Shown one piece after another: positions 1 to 8,868 of a DNA stretch of 64,000 nt. A program made the translations under genes and the position numbers. The DNA comes from JAAYJT01 sp037445555 (lineage in GTDB: Bacteria > Bacteroidota > Bacteroidia > Bacteroidales > JAAYJT01), in NCBI GenBank assembly GCA_037445555.1, contig JBBIKG010000003.1, forward strand, positions 80,231-144,230, given 5' to 3'. The stretch's first letter is position 1, and every line of letters begins with the position of its first letter. The notes below the pieces were generated by a model that worked only from the letters and a program-made list of their open reading frames with translations, was not told the DNA's origin and ran no database searches.

Positions 1-1
1 C

Positions 2-583
2 TGCGGATCAAGTACCGGAAGGGGAGATTCCTATGCGCAGCATGCGCGCCTGCTGGGCCATGCCATAGCACAAAGCGGATGCGATCTGGTATACGGAGGC
101 AGTAACATAGGCCTTATGCGAATACTTGCTGACACTGTGATGGCTGGAGGAAGAAAGGTAACCGGAGTGATGCCGCATGGATTGGCCCAAAAAGAAATTG
201 TTCACGTAGGGCTGCATGAGCTGCATAGGGTTGAAACAATGCACCAACGAAAAGCCCTGATGGCCGAACTTTCCGACGCCTTCATCGCCATGCCGGGCGG
301 TATTGGTACCCTGGATGAAATCTTCGAAATCCTATCGTGGAATCAGCTGGATATCATCGACAAGCCCGCAGCCATCTACAATGTCGAAGGGTACTTTAAC
401 CACCTGCTCACATTCCTCGATCATACCGTCAATGAGAAATTCGTCAGAACCGAACATAGATCAAACCTGCTTATTGATGACGATGCCGTTCGCCTCATTG
501 AACGCTTACAAGATTTCGTTCCGACCCGCCCACCCAGCAAATGGGTTGATGAACTCATCACTGCTACCAACCGGTTGGTTTAA
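2..583 (+). CDS. LOG-family nucleoside-5'-monophosphate phosphoribohydrolase (5' partial)
   Basis: Cut by the left window edge: the frame is open from base 2 and the start codon must lie just outside. The product is a LOG-family Rossmann protein ('cytokinin riboside 5'-monophosphate phosphoribohydrolase', often mislabelled lysine decarboxylase). The family hydrolyses nucleoside 5'-monophosphates to free base and ribose 5-phosphate in the cytosol. Visible motifs are CGSSTG at the extreme N-terminus, YGGSNIGLM, ETMHQRKALM and the family signature PGGIGTLDE (293-319). The stop shares one base with the next ATG (TAATG), so it is probably translationally coupled to the kinase-like gene and to dCMP deaminase, a nucleotide-metabolism grouping. 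The true bacterial substrate is not evident from sequence. Confidence 0.88.
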   Translation, partial: CGSSTGRGDSYAQHARLLGHAIAQSGCDLVYGGSNIGLMRILADTVMAGGRKVTGVMPHGLAQKEIVHVGLHELHRVETMHQRKALMAELSDAFIAMPGGIGTLDEIFEILSWNQLDIIDKPAAIYNVEGYFNHLLTFLDHTVNEKFVRTEHRSNLLIDDDAVRLIERLQDFVPTRPPSKWVDELITATNRLV

Positions 584-1149
584 TGCAAATTTTTGGTATC
601 ACCGGCACCATTGGAGCAGGCAAAGGCACTATCGTTGCCTACCTGAAGGAGAAATACGGGTTTGCTCATTATTCAGTTCGCGAGTATTTGCTGCAGGAAA
701 TTGACCTCAGGGGCCTTCCTCGCAACCGCGACACCATGGTAGTTGTAGCCAATAACTTAAGAGCCAGGTATTCGTCCTCTTATATCATCGATCAGCTCTA
801 TGCGCAAGCTAAAACCGAAGGAAAAAACTGTGTGATCGAAAGCATCCGGACCCCCGGAGAGGTATTTTCACTGCAGGAAAAAGGAAATTTTTACCTGGTA
901 GCCGTGGATGCCGATCCTGTATTGCGTTATGAACGGATTTTCGCCCGTCAATCCGAGACGGACAGGATCGACTTTCAGACTTTCATCGAAAACGAAAACC
1001 GTGAAATGGATGCTTCTGATCCCAGCCAACAAAACCTGAGGGCATGCATCAAGCTGGCACAGTTTGTTTTGTACAACAACGGAAGCCTCGAGATGCTGGA
1101 ACAACAGATTGAACAAATGTTGCACTCCATTCCAACCTTATCATTATGA
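583..1149 (+). CDS. P-loop nucleotide kinase-like protein (AAA_17/dephospho-CoA-kinase-like)
   Basis: 188 residues beginning with a Walker A loop, GTIGAGKGT (residues 8-16), then VREYL, typical of small nucleoside, nucleotide or dephospho-CoA kinases. It is a soluble single-domain protein. It lies between a LOG-family gene and dCMP deaminase, overlapping the first by one base and the second by four (ATGA), so all three are probably made from one message. From this context I infer phosphorylation of a (deoxy)nucleotide, possibly supplying or salvaging a deoxynucleoside monophosphate, but the sequence does not fix the substrate. It does not match canonical Tmk, Cmk or CoaE closely enough for a gene symbol. 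Confidence 0.75.
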   Translation: MQIFGITGTIGAGKGTIVAYLKEKYGFAHYSVREYLLQEIDLRGLPRNRDTMVVVANNLRARYSSSYIIDQLYAQAKTEGKNCVIESIRTPGEVFSLQEKGNFYLVAVDADPVLRYERIFARQSETDRIDFQTFIENENREMDASDPSQQNLRACIKLAQFVLYNNGSLEMLEQQIEQMLHSIPTLSL

Positions 1150-1637
1150 CAACTTCAGGATACATTCGGCCTTCATGGGACGAATACTTTATGGAGGTAG
1201 CCAATACCATCGCCAAGCGTGCCACCTGCGACCGAGGGCGCAGCGGATGCGTAATTGCGCGCAACAAACAAATACTGGTCACTGGCTATGTGGGCTCACC
1301 CATAGGCCTGCCGCATTGCGATGATGTCGGCCACCTTTTCAAATCCGTAACTCATGAAGACGGAAAGGTTACACAACATTGTGTCCGAACGGTGCATGCC
1401 GAACAAAATGCCATTTGTCAGGCAGCCCGGCTCGGGATCTCTCTGGACGGAGCCACCCTCTATTGCCGGATGACGCCTTGCCGCACCTGTGCCATGCTCA
1501 TCATCAACTGCGGAATTCGTCGCGTGGTTTGTGAGTACAGGTACCATGCTCCGGATGAGTCAGAAAAGATGTTCACACATGCAGGGGTGGAGCTCAACTA
1601 CGTAAACGAAGAAGTGCTCAGATACGAAAGGCAATGA
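1146..1637 (+). CDS. dCMP deaminase (ComEB-type cytidine/deoxycytidylate deaminase)
   Basis: 163 residues of the zinc-dependent cytidine/deoxycytidylate deaminase family, converting dCMP to dUMP for thymidylate synthesis. The zinc ligands and proton shuttle are plain: HAE at residues 84-86 and PCRTC at 111-115. An N-terminal segment with further Cys/His residues (C28, C35, H57) is typical of dCMP deaminases rather than free-cytidine deaminases. The start ATG overlaps the upstream TGA by four bases. The gene ends directly against the convergent ksgA stop (TGA at 1635-1637, opposing stop at 1638) with no room for a terminator between them. Confidence 0.9.
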   Translation: MTTSGYIRPSWDEYFMEVANTIAKRATCDRGRSGCVIARNKQILVTGYVGSPIGLPHCDDVGHLFKSVTHEDGKVTQHCVRTVHAEQNAICQAARLGISLDGATLYCRMTPCRTCAMLIINCGIRRVVCEYRYHAPDESEKMFTHAGVELNYVNEEVLRYERQ

Positions 1638-2405
1638 TCAGACAAGCCGCTGGGCCAGCCTGACAAAGTCGCTGACGCTTAGCTGCTCAGCGCGTTGGTC
1701 AAGAAAAGGGATAGCGGCAGTATCTTTTTCTTGAACTAATGGCTTCAAGGCGTTGCGCAGGGTTTTGCGCCTTTGGTTAAACGCAGTTTTTACCACCCTA
1801 ACAAAAAACTCCTCGTCACATCCCAATGCCGATCGTTCAAGATGGGTGAGCCTGATCACACCGGATTTAACTTTGGGAGGAGGAGTAAAAACTCCTTCAT
1901 TCACTGTAAACAGATACTCAATTTTATACCATGCCTGCAGCAGCACGCTCAAAATGCCGTAATCCCTGTTTCCGGCAGGCGAAGCTATGCGCTGGGCAAC
2001 TTCTTTCTGCACCATACAGACCACTTCAGGAATTTGGCGATGATGGGCGAGTATTCTGAAAAAAATCTGGCTGGAGATGTTGTAGGGGAAATTACCGATA
2101 ATGCTTAACGGACCATCAAACAGATGGTGAAGAGGAATAGTAAGAAAATCACCCAGAAGAAACGCATTTTTGTACGGTTCAAATCTTTGACGAAGATATT
2201 CAACGGATTCACTGTCTATATCAATAGCCTTGAACACCGACAGGTTTTTCTCCAGGATGAACGAAGTAAGAATGCCTGTTCCAGGTCCTATCTCAAGCAG
2301 GCTGGTGGTTTGAGGGCTAAGGCAACCCACAATTTTTTGAGCAGTGTGCTTGTCGTGCAGAAAATGCTGGCCAAGATGTTTTTTTGCTCTGATGGGTTCT
2401 GGCAT
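1638..2405 (-). CDS. rsmA: 16S rRNA (adenine(1518)-N6/adenine(1519)-N6)-dimethyltransferase
   Basis: 255 residues, full length for RsmA/KsgA. It dimethylates two adjacent adenines in the 3'-terminal hairpin of 16S rRNA late in 30S assembly, using S-adenosylmethionine. The N-terminus HLGQHFLHD, the SAM-binding motif EIGPGTG (38-44) and catalytic motif IV NFPYN (105-109) are all present. The C-terminal helical domain contains AFNQRRKTLRNAL, the usual rRNA-binding segment. It is transcribed leftward behind a TPR gene (56-base gap) and converges with the dCMP deaminase gene. Confidence 0.95.
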   Translation of the reverse strand: MPEPIRAKKHLGQHFLHDKHTAQKIVGCLSPQTTSLLEIGPGTGILTSFILEKNLSVFKAIDIDSESVEYLRQRFEPYKNAFLLGDFLTIPLHHLFDGPLSIIGNFPYNISSQIFFRILAHHRQIPEVVCMVQKEVAQRIASPAGNRDYGILSVLLQAWYKIEYLFTVNEGVFTPPPKVKSGVIRLTHLERSALGCDEEFFVRVVKTAFNQRRKTLRNALKPLVQEKDTAAIPFLDQRAEQLSVSDFVRLAQRLV

Positions 2406-2461
2406 GTTGCGAAATTATCAGAAGAATGCGGCTAGGTAAAGTTGCTTAACCGAAGATCTGT

Positions 2462-4291
2462 TCATATTGCATCGCCGCGCAGCAGGCGGTACCGCTCGCG
2501 CGCAGGCGCAGCGTAGAGGCTTCCAGGGTGTTGCAACAGGAGTTCTTTATATACTTCCATCGCCTTTTCACGATGGCCGGGATACCTCTCGTAAACTTCG
2601 CCCAGCTTAAACATAGCCTTGTCAGCCATATGTTCATATCCGAAATTGTCGAGAATTTTCTGAAGACTTGCCGCAGCATCGGTATAATTAGCCTTGCGGA
2701 TGAATAGTTCGGCTTTTTGAAACAGCACCTCATCATGAATACTGTGGTACGGAAATAGCGATAATATGGAGTCATATGTTTGAAGCGCAAAGTCAATACG
2801 GTTACGATACATGTCCAGCTCTGCCCGGGCATAGTATGACAAAGCAGTATAGGTGCTGTCGGGGTCCATATTGTCCTGAATCAACAACGAAAGGGCCATA
2901 GCATCGTTGGCAATCAGCTTCGAGGTGGCGGCCTTCAGCACATCCAGCTGGGCCTTTGCCCATTCAAACTCTCCGATAAAATAGGAGAGCCGGGCATTTC
3001 TGAACTTGGCTTCGTGACCCACAGGGTCGTTGGGGAATGACTTCTCAACCTGCGAATACAGCAGGGATGCATCCCAAACTTCATCTGCATAAAGAAGAAT
3101 ATCAGCCAATTCAAGCTTGATATCTGCCTGCTCGCGCACGTTGATTCCCGGAAGGCTGAGCGTTTCGGTGAGCAGTTTGGTTGCATCCTCCGAACTGAAG
3201 AGATAAAAAGCCTGTAGATGTGCCAGGTTGCGGATGAGTGCAAGGGTTTGCCTGGTCTTTCCCAACTCCTCAATGGCCTGTAAACATTTTTGCTCTAAAA
3301 GCTTCAGGTCAGATATCGGGGCTTGGGGGTTGGTAGTGAGAATGTAATATTCTGTGTTGATGATTTCTATTTTGCCGATAACAAACAGCGGGCTGCTCTG
3401 ACCCAAACCAACCAGGTAATTGAACGCACGGAGGGCTGTCTGGTATTGCTGGTTTGCAAAAGCCAGCTGCCCGATATTGTTTACTCTGTTTCCGTTTTCG
3501 CTCAAGCGGCGATCGAGGGCTATGGCTTGGGATAACGCCGATTCAAAGTCCTGTTTTTGCAGCGAGAGCCACAGCATCAGCTCGGGATAGATGGTAGCAT
3601 CAGGTGTTTGTCTGATGCGTCTGAGCAGCGCCTGGCGAAGCATATCGCTTTTGCGGTTGTCGGTATCGCTCAGAAACGAATATTGCAGCCTGCTTTGCAC
3701 AATGCTCAATCCGCCGGGCTCGCTTTGCAAATAATTGAGATACTCATTTAATGATTGTTCAAAACTGCCGTTGCGGTCGAATAAATCTCCCAGCTCGAGC
3801 GAGAAAGAATAAGAACCTCCGAGTAGCTCCTTGCCCTTAAGATAGGTTTTGATGGCCAGATCATTTTCACGTCTCGTCAGAAAGGCATTGGCAACTTCGG
3901 CAATAATTCCGCGGTTAGCTGTAAGATTACGTATGACATTTTCGTACTCCTTAAGCCCGCGTTCGGTATCGCCGCTACTCAGAAAAACGTATCCAAGATC
4001 AACATTATAGCGCTGAGTGCCGGGATTTGTCCTTATCTGCTGCCTTACGATCCGCTCGGCCTTGCGAAAGTCTTTCAGCTCGAGCAGGCAGGTGAAGTAG
4101 TAGAAATAGTTTGTAGCATTAGGATTTTTGTCATAGAGTTGTTCGAAAATGGCAGCTGCCTTGTCGTATTGCAGCAATCTAAAATACTCCAGGGCCAGGG
4201 TCTGGGCATCCGGAATATTTTGAGCCACGGTAGGTTTGCTACCGATGAGCCAGACTATTATTAACGACGCAACAATGAAGTTTTTATTCAT
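2462..4291 (-). CDS. Secreted tetratricopeptide-repeat protein
   Basis: 609 residues with a signal peptide ending TVA|Q (Gln at +1), then nearly continuous TPR-like helical pairs, for example around YDKAAAIFEQLYDKNP, RAELDMYRNRIDFALQTYD and the C-terminal EVYERYPGHREKAMEVYKEL. It is predicted to be periplasmic and to act as a protein-binding scaffold; no catalytic domain is visible. It starts three bases after the serS stop, so the two are co-transcribed, an arrangement I take as a matter of expression rather than shared function. C-terminal repeats resemble those of outer-membrane assembly or cell-division accessory proteins, but no specific partner can be named. Confidence 0.8.
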   Translation of the reverse strand: MNKNFIVASLIIVWLIGSKPTVAQNIPDAQTLALEYFRLLQYDKAAAIFEQLYDKNPNATNYFYYFTCLLELKDFRKAERIVRQQIRTNPGTQRYNVDLGYVFLSSGDTERGLKEYENVIRNLTANRGIIAEVANAFLTRRENDLAIKTYLKGKELLGGSYSFSLELGDLFDRNGSFEQSLNEYLNYLQSEPGGLSIVQSRLQYSFLSDTDNRKSDMLRQALLRRIRQTPDATIYPELMLWLSLQKQDFESALSQAIALDRRLSENGNRVNNIGQLAFANQQYQTALRAFNYLVGLGQSSPLFVIGKIEIINTEYYILTTNPQAPISDLKLLEQKCLQAIEELGKTRQTLALIRNLAHLQAFYLFSSEDATKLLTETLSLPGINVREQADIKLELADILLYADEVWDASLLYSQVEKSFPNDPVGHEAKFRNARLSYFIGEFEWAKAQLDVLKAATSKLIANDAMALSLLIQDNMDPDSTYTALSYYARAELDMYRNRIDFALQTYDSILSLFPYHSIHDEVLFQKAELFIRKANYTDAAASLQKILDNFGYEHMADKAMFKLGEVYERYPGHREKAMEVYKELLLQHPGSLYAAPARERYRLLRGDAI

Positions 4292-4294
4292 CGG

Positions 4295-5566
4295 TTAGTC
4301 AATTATTCCAAACCCGGTGTACGATTGCAGCACCTCAGGAATTCTGATACCCGTTTCAGTTTGATTGTTTTCAAGCAGAGCGGCAACAATTCTTGGAAGT
4401 GCAAGAGCGCTGCCGTTGAGCGTATGTAAAAGTCTCGACTTTCCTTCTTCATCTTTATAACGCAATTTCATTCGGTTTGATTGAAAAGTGACAAAATTTG
4501 ATACCGAGCTTACCTCGAGCCAGCGCTCCTGCGCTGCCGAATACACTTCCATGTCATAAGTCATGGCAGAGGCGAAACTCATGTCGCCGCCGCATAGCCT
4601 AACGATGCGAAACGGGAGCTCAAGCTTGCGTAGAAGACCGGTAACGTGTTCACGCATTTCCTCCAGCGTATCCCACGAACGATCGGGAAGGGTAATTTGG
4701 ACAATTTCAACTTTATCGAACTGGTGCAGGCGATTCAGCCCTCTCACATCTTTGCCGTATGAACCTGCTTCGCGCCTGAAACAGCTTGAATAGGCCACAT
4801 TTTTAATAGGAAGGTCGGCAGGCTTCAGAATAAGGTTACGGTAAAGGTTGGTGATGGGTACCTCGGCCGTGGGAATCAGATAAAGATTGTCCAGGTTCAC
4901 AAAATACATTTGATCATCTTTATCAGGCAGTTGTCCGGTGCCAAAACCTGATGCTTCATTTACGAGCAAAGGTGGCTGATATTCGAGGTAGCCGGCTTTT
5001 ATTCCTTCGTCGAGAAAGAAATTGATCAGGGCTCGCTGCAGCCTGGCGCCTTTGCCGCGGTACACAGGAAAGCCTGCACCAGTAATTTTATTTCCAAGCT
5101 CAAAGTCAATGATGCCGTACCTGTTGCACAAATCCCAGTGGGGTACAGCCCCCTTATAAAGCTCAGGGATAGCTCCTTCCTGATGAACAACTTCATTGTC
5201 TTCGGCCGAAAACCCTTTTCTGACCGGATTGCCGGGGAGGTTGGGTAATTTAACGAGTGCCTTAAACTGCCCCTCCTCATACGAAGCCAGACGGTCTTCA
5301 AGCCCTTTGGCCGCGAGTTTTAGCTGAGCTATTTTGTTTTTAAGCTCCGTGGCCTCTCCGGCCTTACCGGCCTGAAACAAGAAGCCAATCTGCTTCGATA
5401 GCTGATTTGCCTCGGCCATATTCTGGTCGAGCTTGTTTTTTGTGTCGCGGCGCATTTTGTCAAACTCAAGAATCTGTCCGACGATTGCAGAAGCATCAAA
5501 GTTCTTTATGTTCAAACGCCCGATCACCCAATCCGGATTTTCGCGTATAGTCTGTAGCTCTAGCAT
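4295..5566 (-). CDS. serS: Serine--tRNA ligase
   Basis: 423 residues, normal length for class II seryl-tRNA synthetase. The N-terminal about 110 residues form the tRNA-binding coiled coil (FDKMRRDTKNKLDQNMAEA onward). The catalytic core shows motif 2 (SSCFRREAGSYGKDVRG) and motif 3 (GSALALPRIVAALLEN). It charges tRNA-Ser, and tRNA-Sec where present. A -7-like TAATTTTG (reverse of 5586-5593) lies just upstream, between serS and the rpmA terminator, so serS has its own promoter although it sits behind rplU-rpmA. Confidence 0.97.
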   Translation of the reverse strand: MLELQTIRENPDWVIGRLNIKNFDASAIVGQILEFDKMRRDTKNKLDQNMAEANQLSKQIGFLFQAGKAGEATELKNKIAQLKLAAKGLEDRLASYEEGQFKALVKLPNLPGNPVRKGFSAEDNEVVHQEGAIPELYKGAVPHWDLCNRYGIIDFELGNKITGAGFPVYRGKGARLQRALINFFLDEGIKAGYLEYQPPLLVNEASGFGTGQLPDKDDQMYFVNLDNLYLIPTAEVPITNLYRNLILKPADLPIKNVAYSSCFRREAGSYGKDVRGLNRLHQFDKVEIVQITLPDRSWDTLEEMREHVTGLLRKLELPFRIVRLCGGDMSFASAMTYDMEVYSAAQERWLEVSSVSNFVTFQSNRMKLRYKDEEGKSRLLHTLNGSALALPRIVAALLENNQTETGIRIPEVLQSYTGFGIID

Positions 5567-5585
5567 ATTATGTATTTAGAAGTGG

Positions 5586-5593
5586 CAAAATTA
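5586..5593 (-). promoter_or_regulatory. -7 promoter element for serS
   Basis: Minus-strand TAATTTTG matches the Bacteroidota sigma-ABfr -7 consensus TAnnTTTG and lies 20 bases upstream of the serS ATG. No clear -33 TTG is seen at the expected spacing, because that region is occupied by the rpmA terminator. Confidence 0.5.
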
Positions 5594-5596
5594 GAT

Positions 5597-5631
5597 AAAA
5601 AAACCCGGCTCGACGACGAACCGGGTTTTTG
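5597..5631 (-). terminator. Rho-independent terminator of rplU-rpmA
   Basis: Inverted repeat CCCGGCTCG / CGAACCGGG (one mispair) around loop ACGA, flanked on both sides by A/T runs, so minus-strand RNA ends in a U tract. It lies 30 bases past the rpmA stop. Confidence 0.85.
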
Positions 5632-5660
5632 TAATATTTGAGTATTGTCGAACGCCGTGT

Positions 5661-5930
5661 TTAGCTGACTTCTTCGGTTTTCGGGAAAACCGAAACATAC
5701 GACTTATTGTTATGCCGTTTCTTGAATTCGACTTTTCCATCGACCAGTGCAAAGAGGCTGTGATCTTTACCCATGCCTACATTGATTCCTGGTACATGAA
5801 CGGTTCCACGCTGGCGGACGATGATATTGCCGGCTTTGGCGAACTGACCGCCAAAAATCTTAACACCCAGTCGTTTACTGTGCGATTCGCGTCCGTTACT
5901 TGAACTACCGGCACCTTTTTTATGAGCCAT
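5661..5930 (-). CDS. rpmA: 50S ribosomal protein L27
   Basis: 89 residues, with N-terminus MAHKKGAGSSSNGRESHSKR, the invariant L27 start that reaches the peptidyl-transferase centre; there is no N-terminal cleavable extension of the Firmicutes type. The conserved core GGQFAKAGNIIVRQRGT and PGINVGMGKDHSLFA are intact. It is co-transcribed after rplU (43-base gap) in the standard L21-L27 pair and followed by a strong terminator. Confidence 0.97.
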   Translation of the reverse strand: MAHKKGAGSSSNGRESHSKRLGVKIFGGQFAKAGNIIVRQRGTVHVPGINVGMGKDHSLFALVDGKVEFKKRHNNKSYVSVFPKTEEVS

Positions 5931-5973
5931 CTATCTTAATTTTTATTCCTTGCTATCGGAGGTTAAACAATCG

Positions 5974-6288
5974 TTATGCTAAGCTAATGCTTTCGATTTC
6001 AATTTTCGACAGGTACTGTCTGTGACCGTTCGATTTCTGGTAGCCTTTTCTTCTTTTCTTTTTGAACACGGTAATCTTGTCGCCCTTCATGTGTTCAAGA
6101 ATTTTAGCGGTTACCGAAGCGCCGCTGACAACAGGCGCGCCAACCCTGATGTTTCCGTTATCATCCAAAAGCAATACCTGGTTGAATTCTACACTCGATC
6201 CTTCGAGGCCTTTGAGGCGATGAACGAATAATTTCTTTCCCTGCTCAACCTTAAACTGCTGCCCGGCGATATCAACAATTGCGATCAT
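5974..6288 (-). CDS. rplU: 50S ribosomal protein L21
   Basis: 104 residues. The start MIAIVDIAGQQFKVEQGKKLFV and the RNA-binding C-terminal KKKRRKGYQKSNGHRQ are diagnostic of L21, which binds 23S rRNA domain VI next to L20. It is first gene of the rplU-rpmA operon, with a well-formed Bacteroidota promoter directly upstream (-33 TTG and -7 TAATTTTG spaced 19 bases). Confidence 0.96.
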   Translation of the reverse strand: MIAIVDIAGQQFKVEQGKKLFVHRLKGLEGSSVEFNQVLLLDDNGNIRVGAPVVSGASVTAKILEHMKGDKITVFKKKRRKGYQKSNGHRQYLSKIEIESISLA

Positions 6289-6324
6289 TTTATGTTTGTA
6301 TTATATTACATAGAAAGTGGGGTG

Positions 6325-6354
6325 CAAAATTAGATAAAATTTTGATATTCACAA
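6325..6354 (-). promoter_or_regulatory. Promoter of rplU-rpmA
   Basis: Minus strand: -33 TTG (complement of 6352-6354), 19-base spacer, -7 TAATTTTG (complement of 6325-6332). Both elements fit the Bacteroidota consensus; the leader before rplU is about 30 bases. Confidence 0.7.
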
Positions 6355-7305
6355 GCTGGGCTTAAGAATTTTTATCTTTCGGATCAAAAACCCTATCAGT
6401 GGCAGAGTTTCAGCATGTTTTGAGCTAACCAGCAGCATACCCAGAAGTATCAAGGCAATGTAGATGACGAAATGACTGCTGAATTTTTCGCCGTCAACAA
6501 TCCCCCACATCAAAGCTATCACCGGCATCAGGTAGGTGATAGATGAGGCAAAAAGAGCCGTAGTTGCCTTGAGCAGCTTGTTGTACAGCATTAGTGCTAG
6601 GGCCGTGCCGCCAATGGATAAAATGGCCAGATACATCAACCCTTTCAACGCATGAGGATCTGTGGACAACTGTGAAACAAAATCTGTAGCCATTAATAGA
6701 TATGTTGCTATCGGTGGGCCCAGAAACAGGAACGCCACCGATACAATGGCTACGGGGTCAATATGATGGAGTCTGACTTTTATCAGGTTGGTATTGGTGG
6801 CGTAAAGCAGGGTGGCCAGCACAATCAACCCGCCATATCCGAGCTGAAACGTAAGGTTGCCGTCACTGGTGGCCACAAGCAGACCAACCGCACCAGCCAA
6901 TCCCATAAAAACGCCCATTACATTAAACCACCGCGGCCTTATCCCGAACAACATTAGGCCCATAATGATAGTGAAAAGAGGGGTAAGCGCATTGAGGATT
7001 CCTGCCATATAACTGCTGATCACGGTTTGGGCAGTGGCAAACAAAAAAGCTGGTATACCGTTGCCGATCAAACCCGACAAGGCCACCAGGGCGGTATCTC
7101 TGGAACTCATCTTGCTTGCCCGGTTTAGGGCAAAGGGCAAAAGAAACACAAAACTTATGACTATCCTGAGGGCGCCCACTTCATCGCTCGAATACACCTG
7201 CAGGGCCTTTTTCATTAAAATAAACGAACTACCCCACGTCAAAGCCAGCACACTGACAATAACCCAGGACACGGATCCGGAGTCTGGCTTTTTTGAAATA
7301 TTCAT
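6349..7305 (-). CDS. EamA/DMT-family transporter
   Basis: 318 residues with about ten hydrophobic helices in two homologous EamA halves (roughly 15-145 and 165-295), the architecture of drug/metabolite transporter permeases such as RhaT/YdcZ relatives. It sits in the inner membrane. Substrate is unpredictable; relatives export amino acids, nucleosides or other small metabolites. It is a single gene, reading away from the divergent aldehyde dehydrogenase, with a -7 element TACCTTTG (complement of 7324-7331). The -33 box of the rplU promoter falls within the last codons of this gene. Confidence 0.85.
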   Translation of the reverse strand: MNISKKPDSGSVSWVIVSVLALTWGSSFILMKKALQVYSSDEVGALRIVISFVFLLPFALNRASKMSSRDTALVALSGLIGNGIPAFLFATAQTVISSYMAGILNALTPLFTIIMGLMLFGIRPRWFNVMGVFMGLAGAVGLLVATSDGNLTFQLGYGGLIVLATLLYATNTNLIKVRLHHIDPVAIVSVAFLFLGPPIATYLLMATDFVSQLSTDPHALKGLMYLAILSIGGTALALMLYNKLLKATTALFASSITYLMPVIALMWGIVDGEKFSSHFVIYIALILLGMLLVSSKHAETLPLIGFLIRKIKILKPSL

Positions 7306-7323
7306 TTATATTCGTTGAGCGTG

Positions 7324-7331
7324 CAAAGGTA
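7324..7331 (-). promoter_or_regulatory. -7 promoter element for the EamA gene
   Basis: Minus-strand TACCTTTG, a perfect TAnnTTTG match, 18 bases upstream of the ATG. No clear -33 partner. Confidence 0.5.
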
Positions 7332-7442
7332 CAATTACACCCTGAATCGGGATCGCTTAGCAGATGCAGGTCCCGAATTTTTCGTTATCCGATCCCTGAA
7401 TTTCTCAAATTGCTACCTTAGTGCTATTAATCGTGTGCATAT

Positions 7443-8864
7443 ATGAAAGTTTATCCGGTATATGCCGGCGGCCGATTTATCGAAACCGGGCAAACACTGG
7501 TTGTTCGAAATCCATACAATGGTGAGCCTCTGGCTAGCGTTTCCCTTGCAAGTGAAAAAGAACTCAACCTGGCCATTACAGAAGCACAGGCCGTGCAGGA
7601 GCCAATGAAGCAACTGCCAGCCTATCAGCGCTACAATATTCTGATGGAGATCTGTAACGGAGTGCTGAACGACAAAACCCGCCTGGCTGAAGTTCTTGCA
7701 AGTGAAGCTGCAAAACCGATCAGGCTTGCTATGTCCGAGATTGATCGGGCCGCCGAAACTTTCAGGGTGGCTGCCGAAGAAAGCAAGAGGTTGCCCAAGG
7801 AATATCTCAGCCTCGACTGGACTCTCGCCGGGCAGGGAAAGGAAGGATGGGTCAAATATTTCCCCCTTGGAATTGTGGCCGGAATATCACCGTTCAATTT
7901 TCCGATGAATCTGGCTGTCCACAAAATTGCCCCGGCTATTGCTGCGGGTTGCCCGATTATTCTGAAACCCTCGTCGTCAACCCCTTTATCTACATTAGAG
8001 CTGGCGGGGATCGTTCATAACACCACACTGCCTCACGGAGCCCTTTCTGTTTTACCTATGGACAGGGTTACAGGCAATCTGCTGGTGACCGATCCGCGTT
8101 TCAAGCTCCTCACCTTTACTGGATCGCCCGAGGTGGGCTGGAAGATGAAACAGGAGGCCGGTAAAAAGAAAGTGGTTCTTGAACTTGGAGGTAACGCCGG
8201 GGTCATCGTTTCTGAAAGCGCAAACCTACCTCTTGCTATTGATCGATGTGTAATGGGAGGCTTTTCCTATAGTGGACAGATTTGCATTCATGCCCAGCGT
8301 ATCTTCGTTCATGAAGCCGTTTTCGAAAACTTTGCCCAAAGATTTATCGAAAGAGTCTCCGCACTCAGGCAAGGGCATCCGCTGGATCCGGAAGCAGATT
8401 TAAGTTCGATGATCGATGAAGAAAGTGCCTTTAGAGTAGAAACCTGGGTTAATGAAGCAGTGGATCATGGGGCAAAAGTCTTGACCGGCGGAAGACGAAT
8501 TGGCAATTTTTACGAACCTACTGTGCTTACCAATACCGTGTCGTCAATGAAAGTATGTGCTCTGGAAATTTTCGGGCCTGTTGTTACCCTTGAACCGTTC
8601 AGTGATTTCTCAAAAGCTGTATATGAAGTTAACAACAGTAGGTTCGGCCTGCAGGCCGGGGTGTTTTCTGACAGGCTTTCGGAAATGAACTATGCCTTTG
8701 AATACCTTGACGTTGGGGGAGTAATTATCAACGACGTGCCAACTTTCAGGGTTGATCACATGCCCTATGGCGGAGTTAAGGACAGCGGATCAGGGCGTGA
8801 AGGAGTACGTTATGCCATTGCAGGCATGATGGAACCAAGGTTGCTTGTAAGGAATATAAGGTAG
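7443..8864 (+). CDS. NAD(P)-dependent aldehyde dehydrogenase
   Basis: 473 residues, full-length ALDH superfamily enzyme oxidising an aldehyde to its acid in the cytosol. The cofactor-binding FNFPMNLAVHKIAPA and FTGSPEVG segments, the general-base Glu in ELGG (E247) and the catalytic Cys in GQICIHAQR (C281) are intact, as is the C-terminal KDSGSGREG. The sequence resembles the branch holding lactaldehyde, succinate-semialdehyde and non-phosphorylating glyceraldehyde-3-phosphate dehydrogenases, so the exact substrate is open. A monocistronic gene; it converges with the next gene, whose stop lies four bases away. Confidence 0.88.
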   Translation: MKVYPVYAGGRFIETGQTLVVRNPYNGEPLASVSLASEKELNLAITEAQAVQEPMKQLPAYQRYNILMEICNGVLNDKTRLAEVLASEAAKPIRLAMSEIDRAAETFRVAAEESKRLPKEYLSLDWTLAGQGKEGWVKYFPLGIVAGISPFNFPMNLAVHKIAPAIAAGCPIILKPSSSTPLSTLELAGIVHNTTLPHGALSVLPMDRVTGNLLVTDPRFKLLTFTGSPEVGWKMKQEAGKKKVVLELGGNAGVIVSESANLPLAIDRCVMGGFSYSGQICIHAQRIFVHEAVFENFAQRFIERVSALRQGHPLDPEADLSSMIDEESAFRVETWVNEAVDHGAKVLTGGRRIGNFYEPTVLTNTVSSMKVCALEIFGPVVTLEPFSDFSKAVYEVNNSRFGLQAGVFSDRLSEMNYAFEYLDVGGVIINDVPTFRVDHMPYGGVKDSGSGREGVRYAIAGMMEPRLLVRNIR

Positions 8865-8868
8865 TGGG

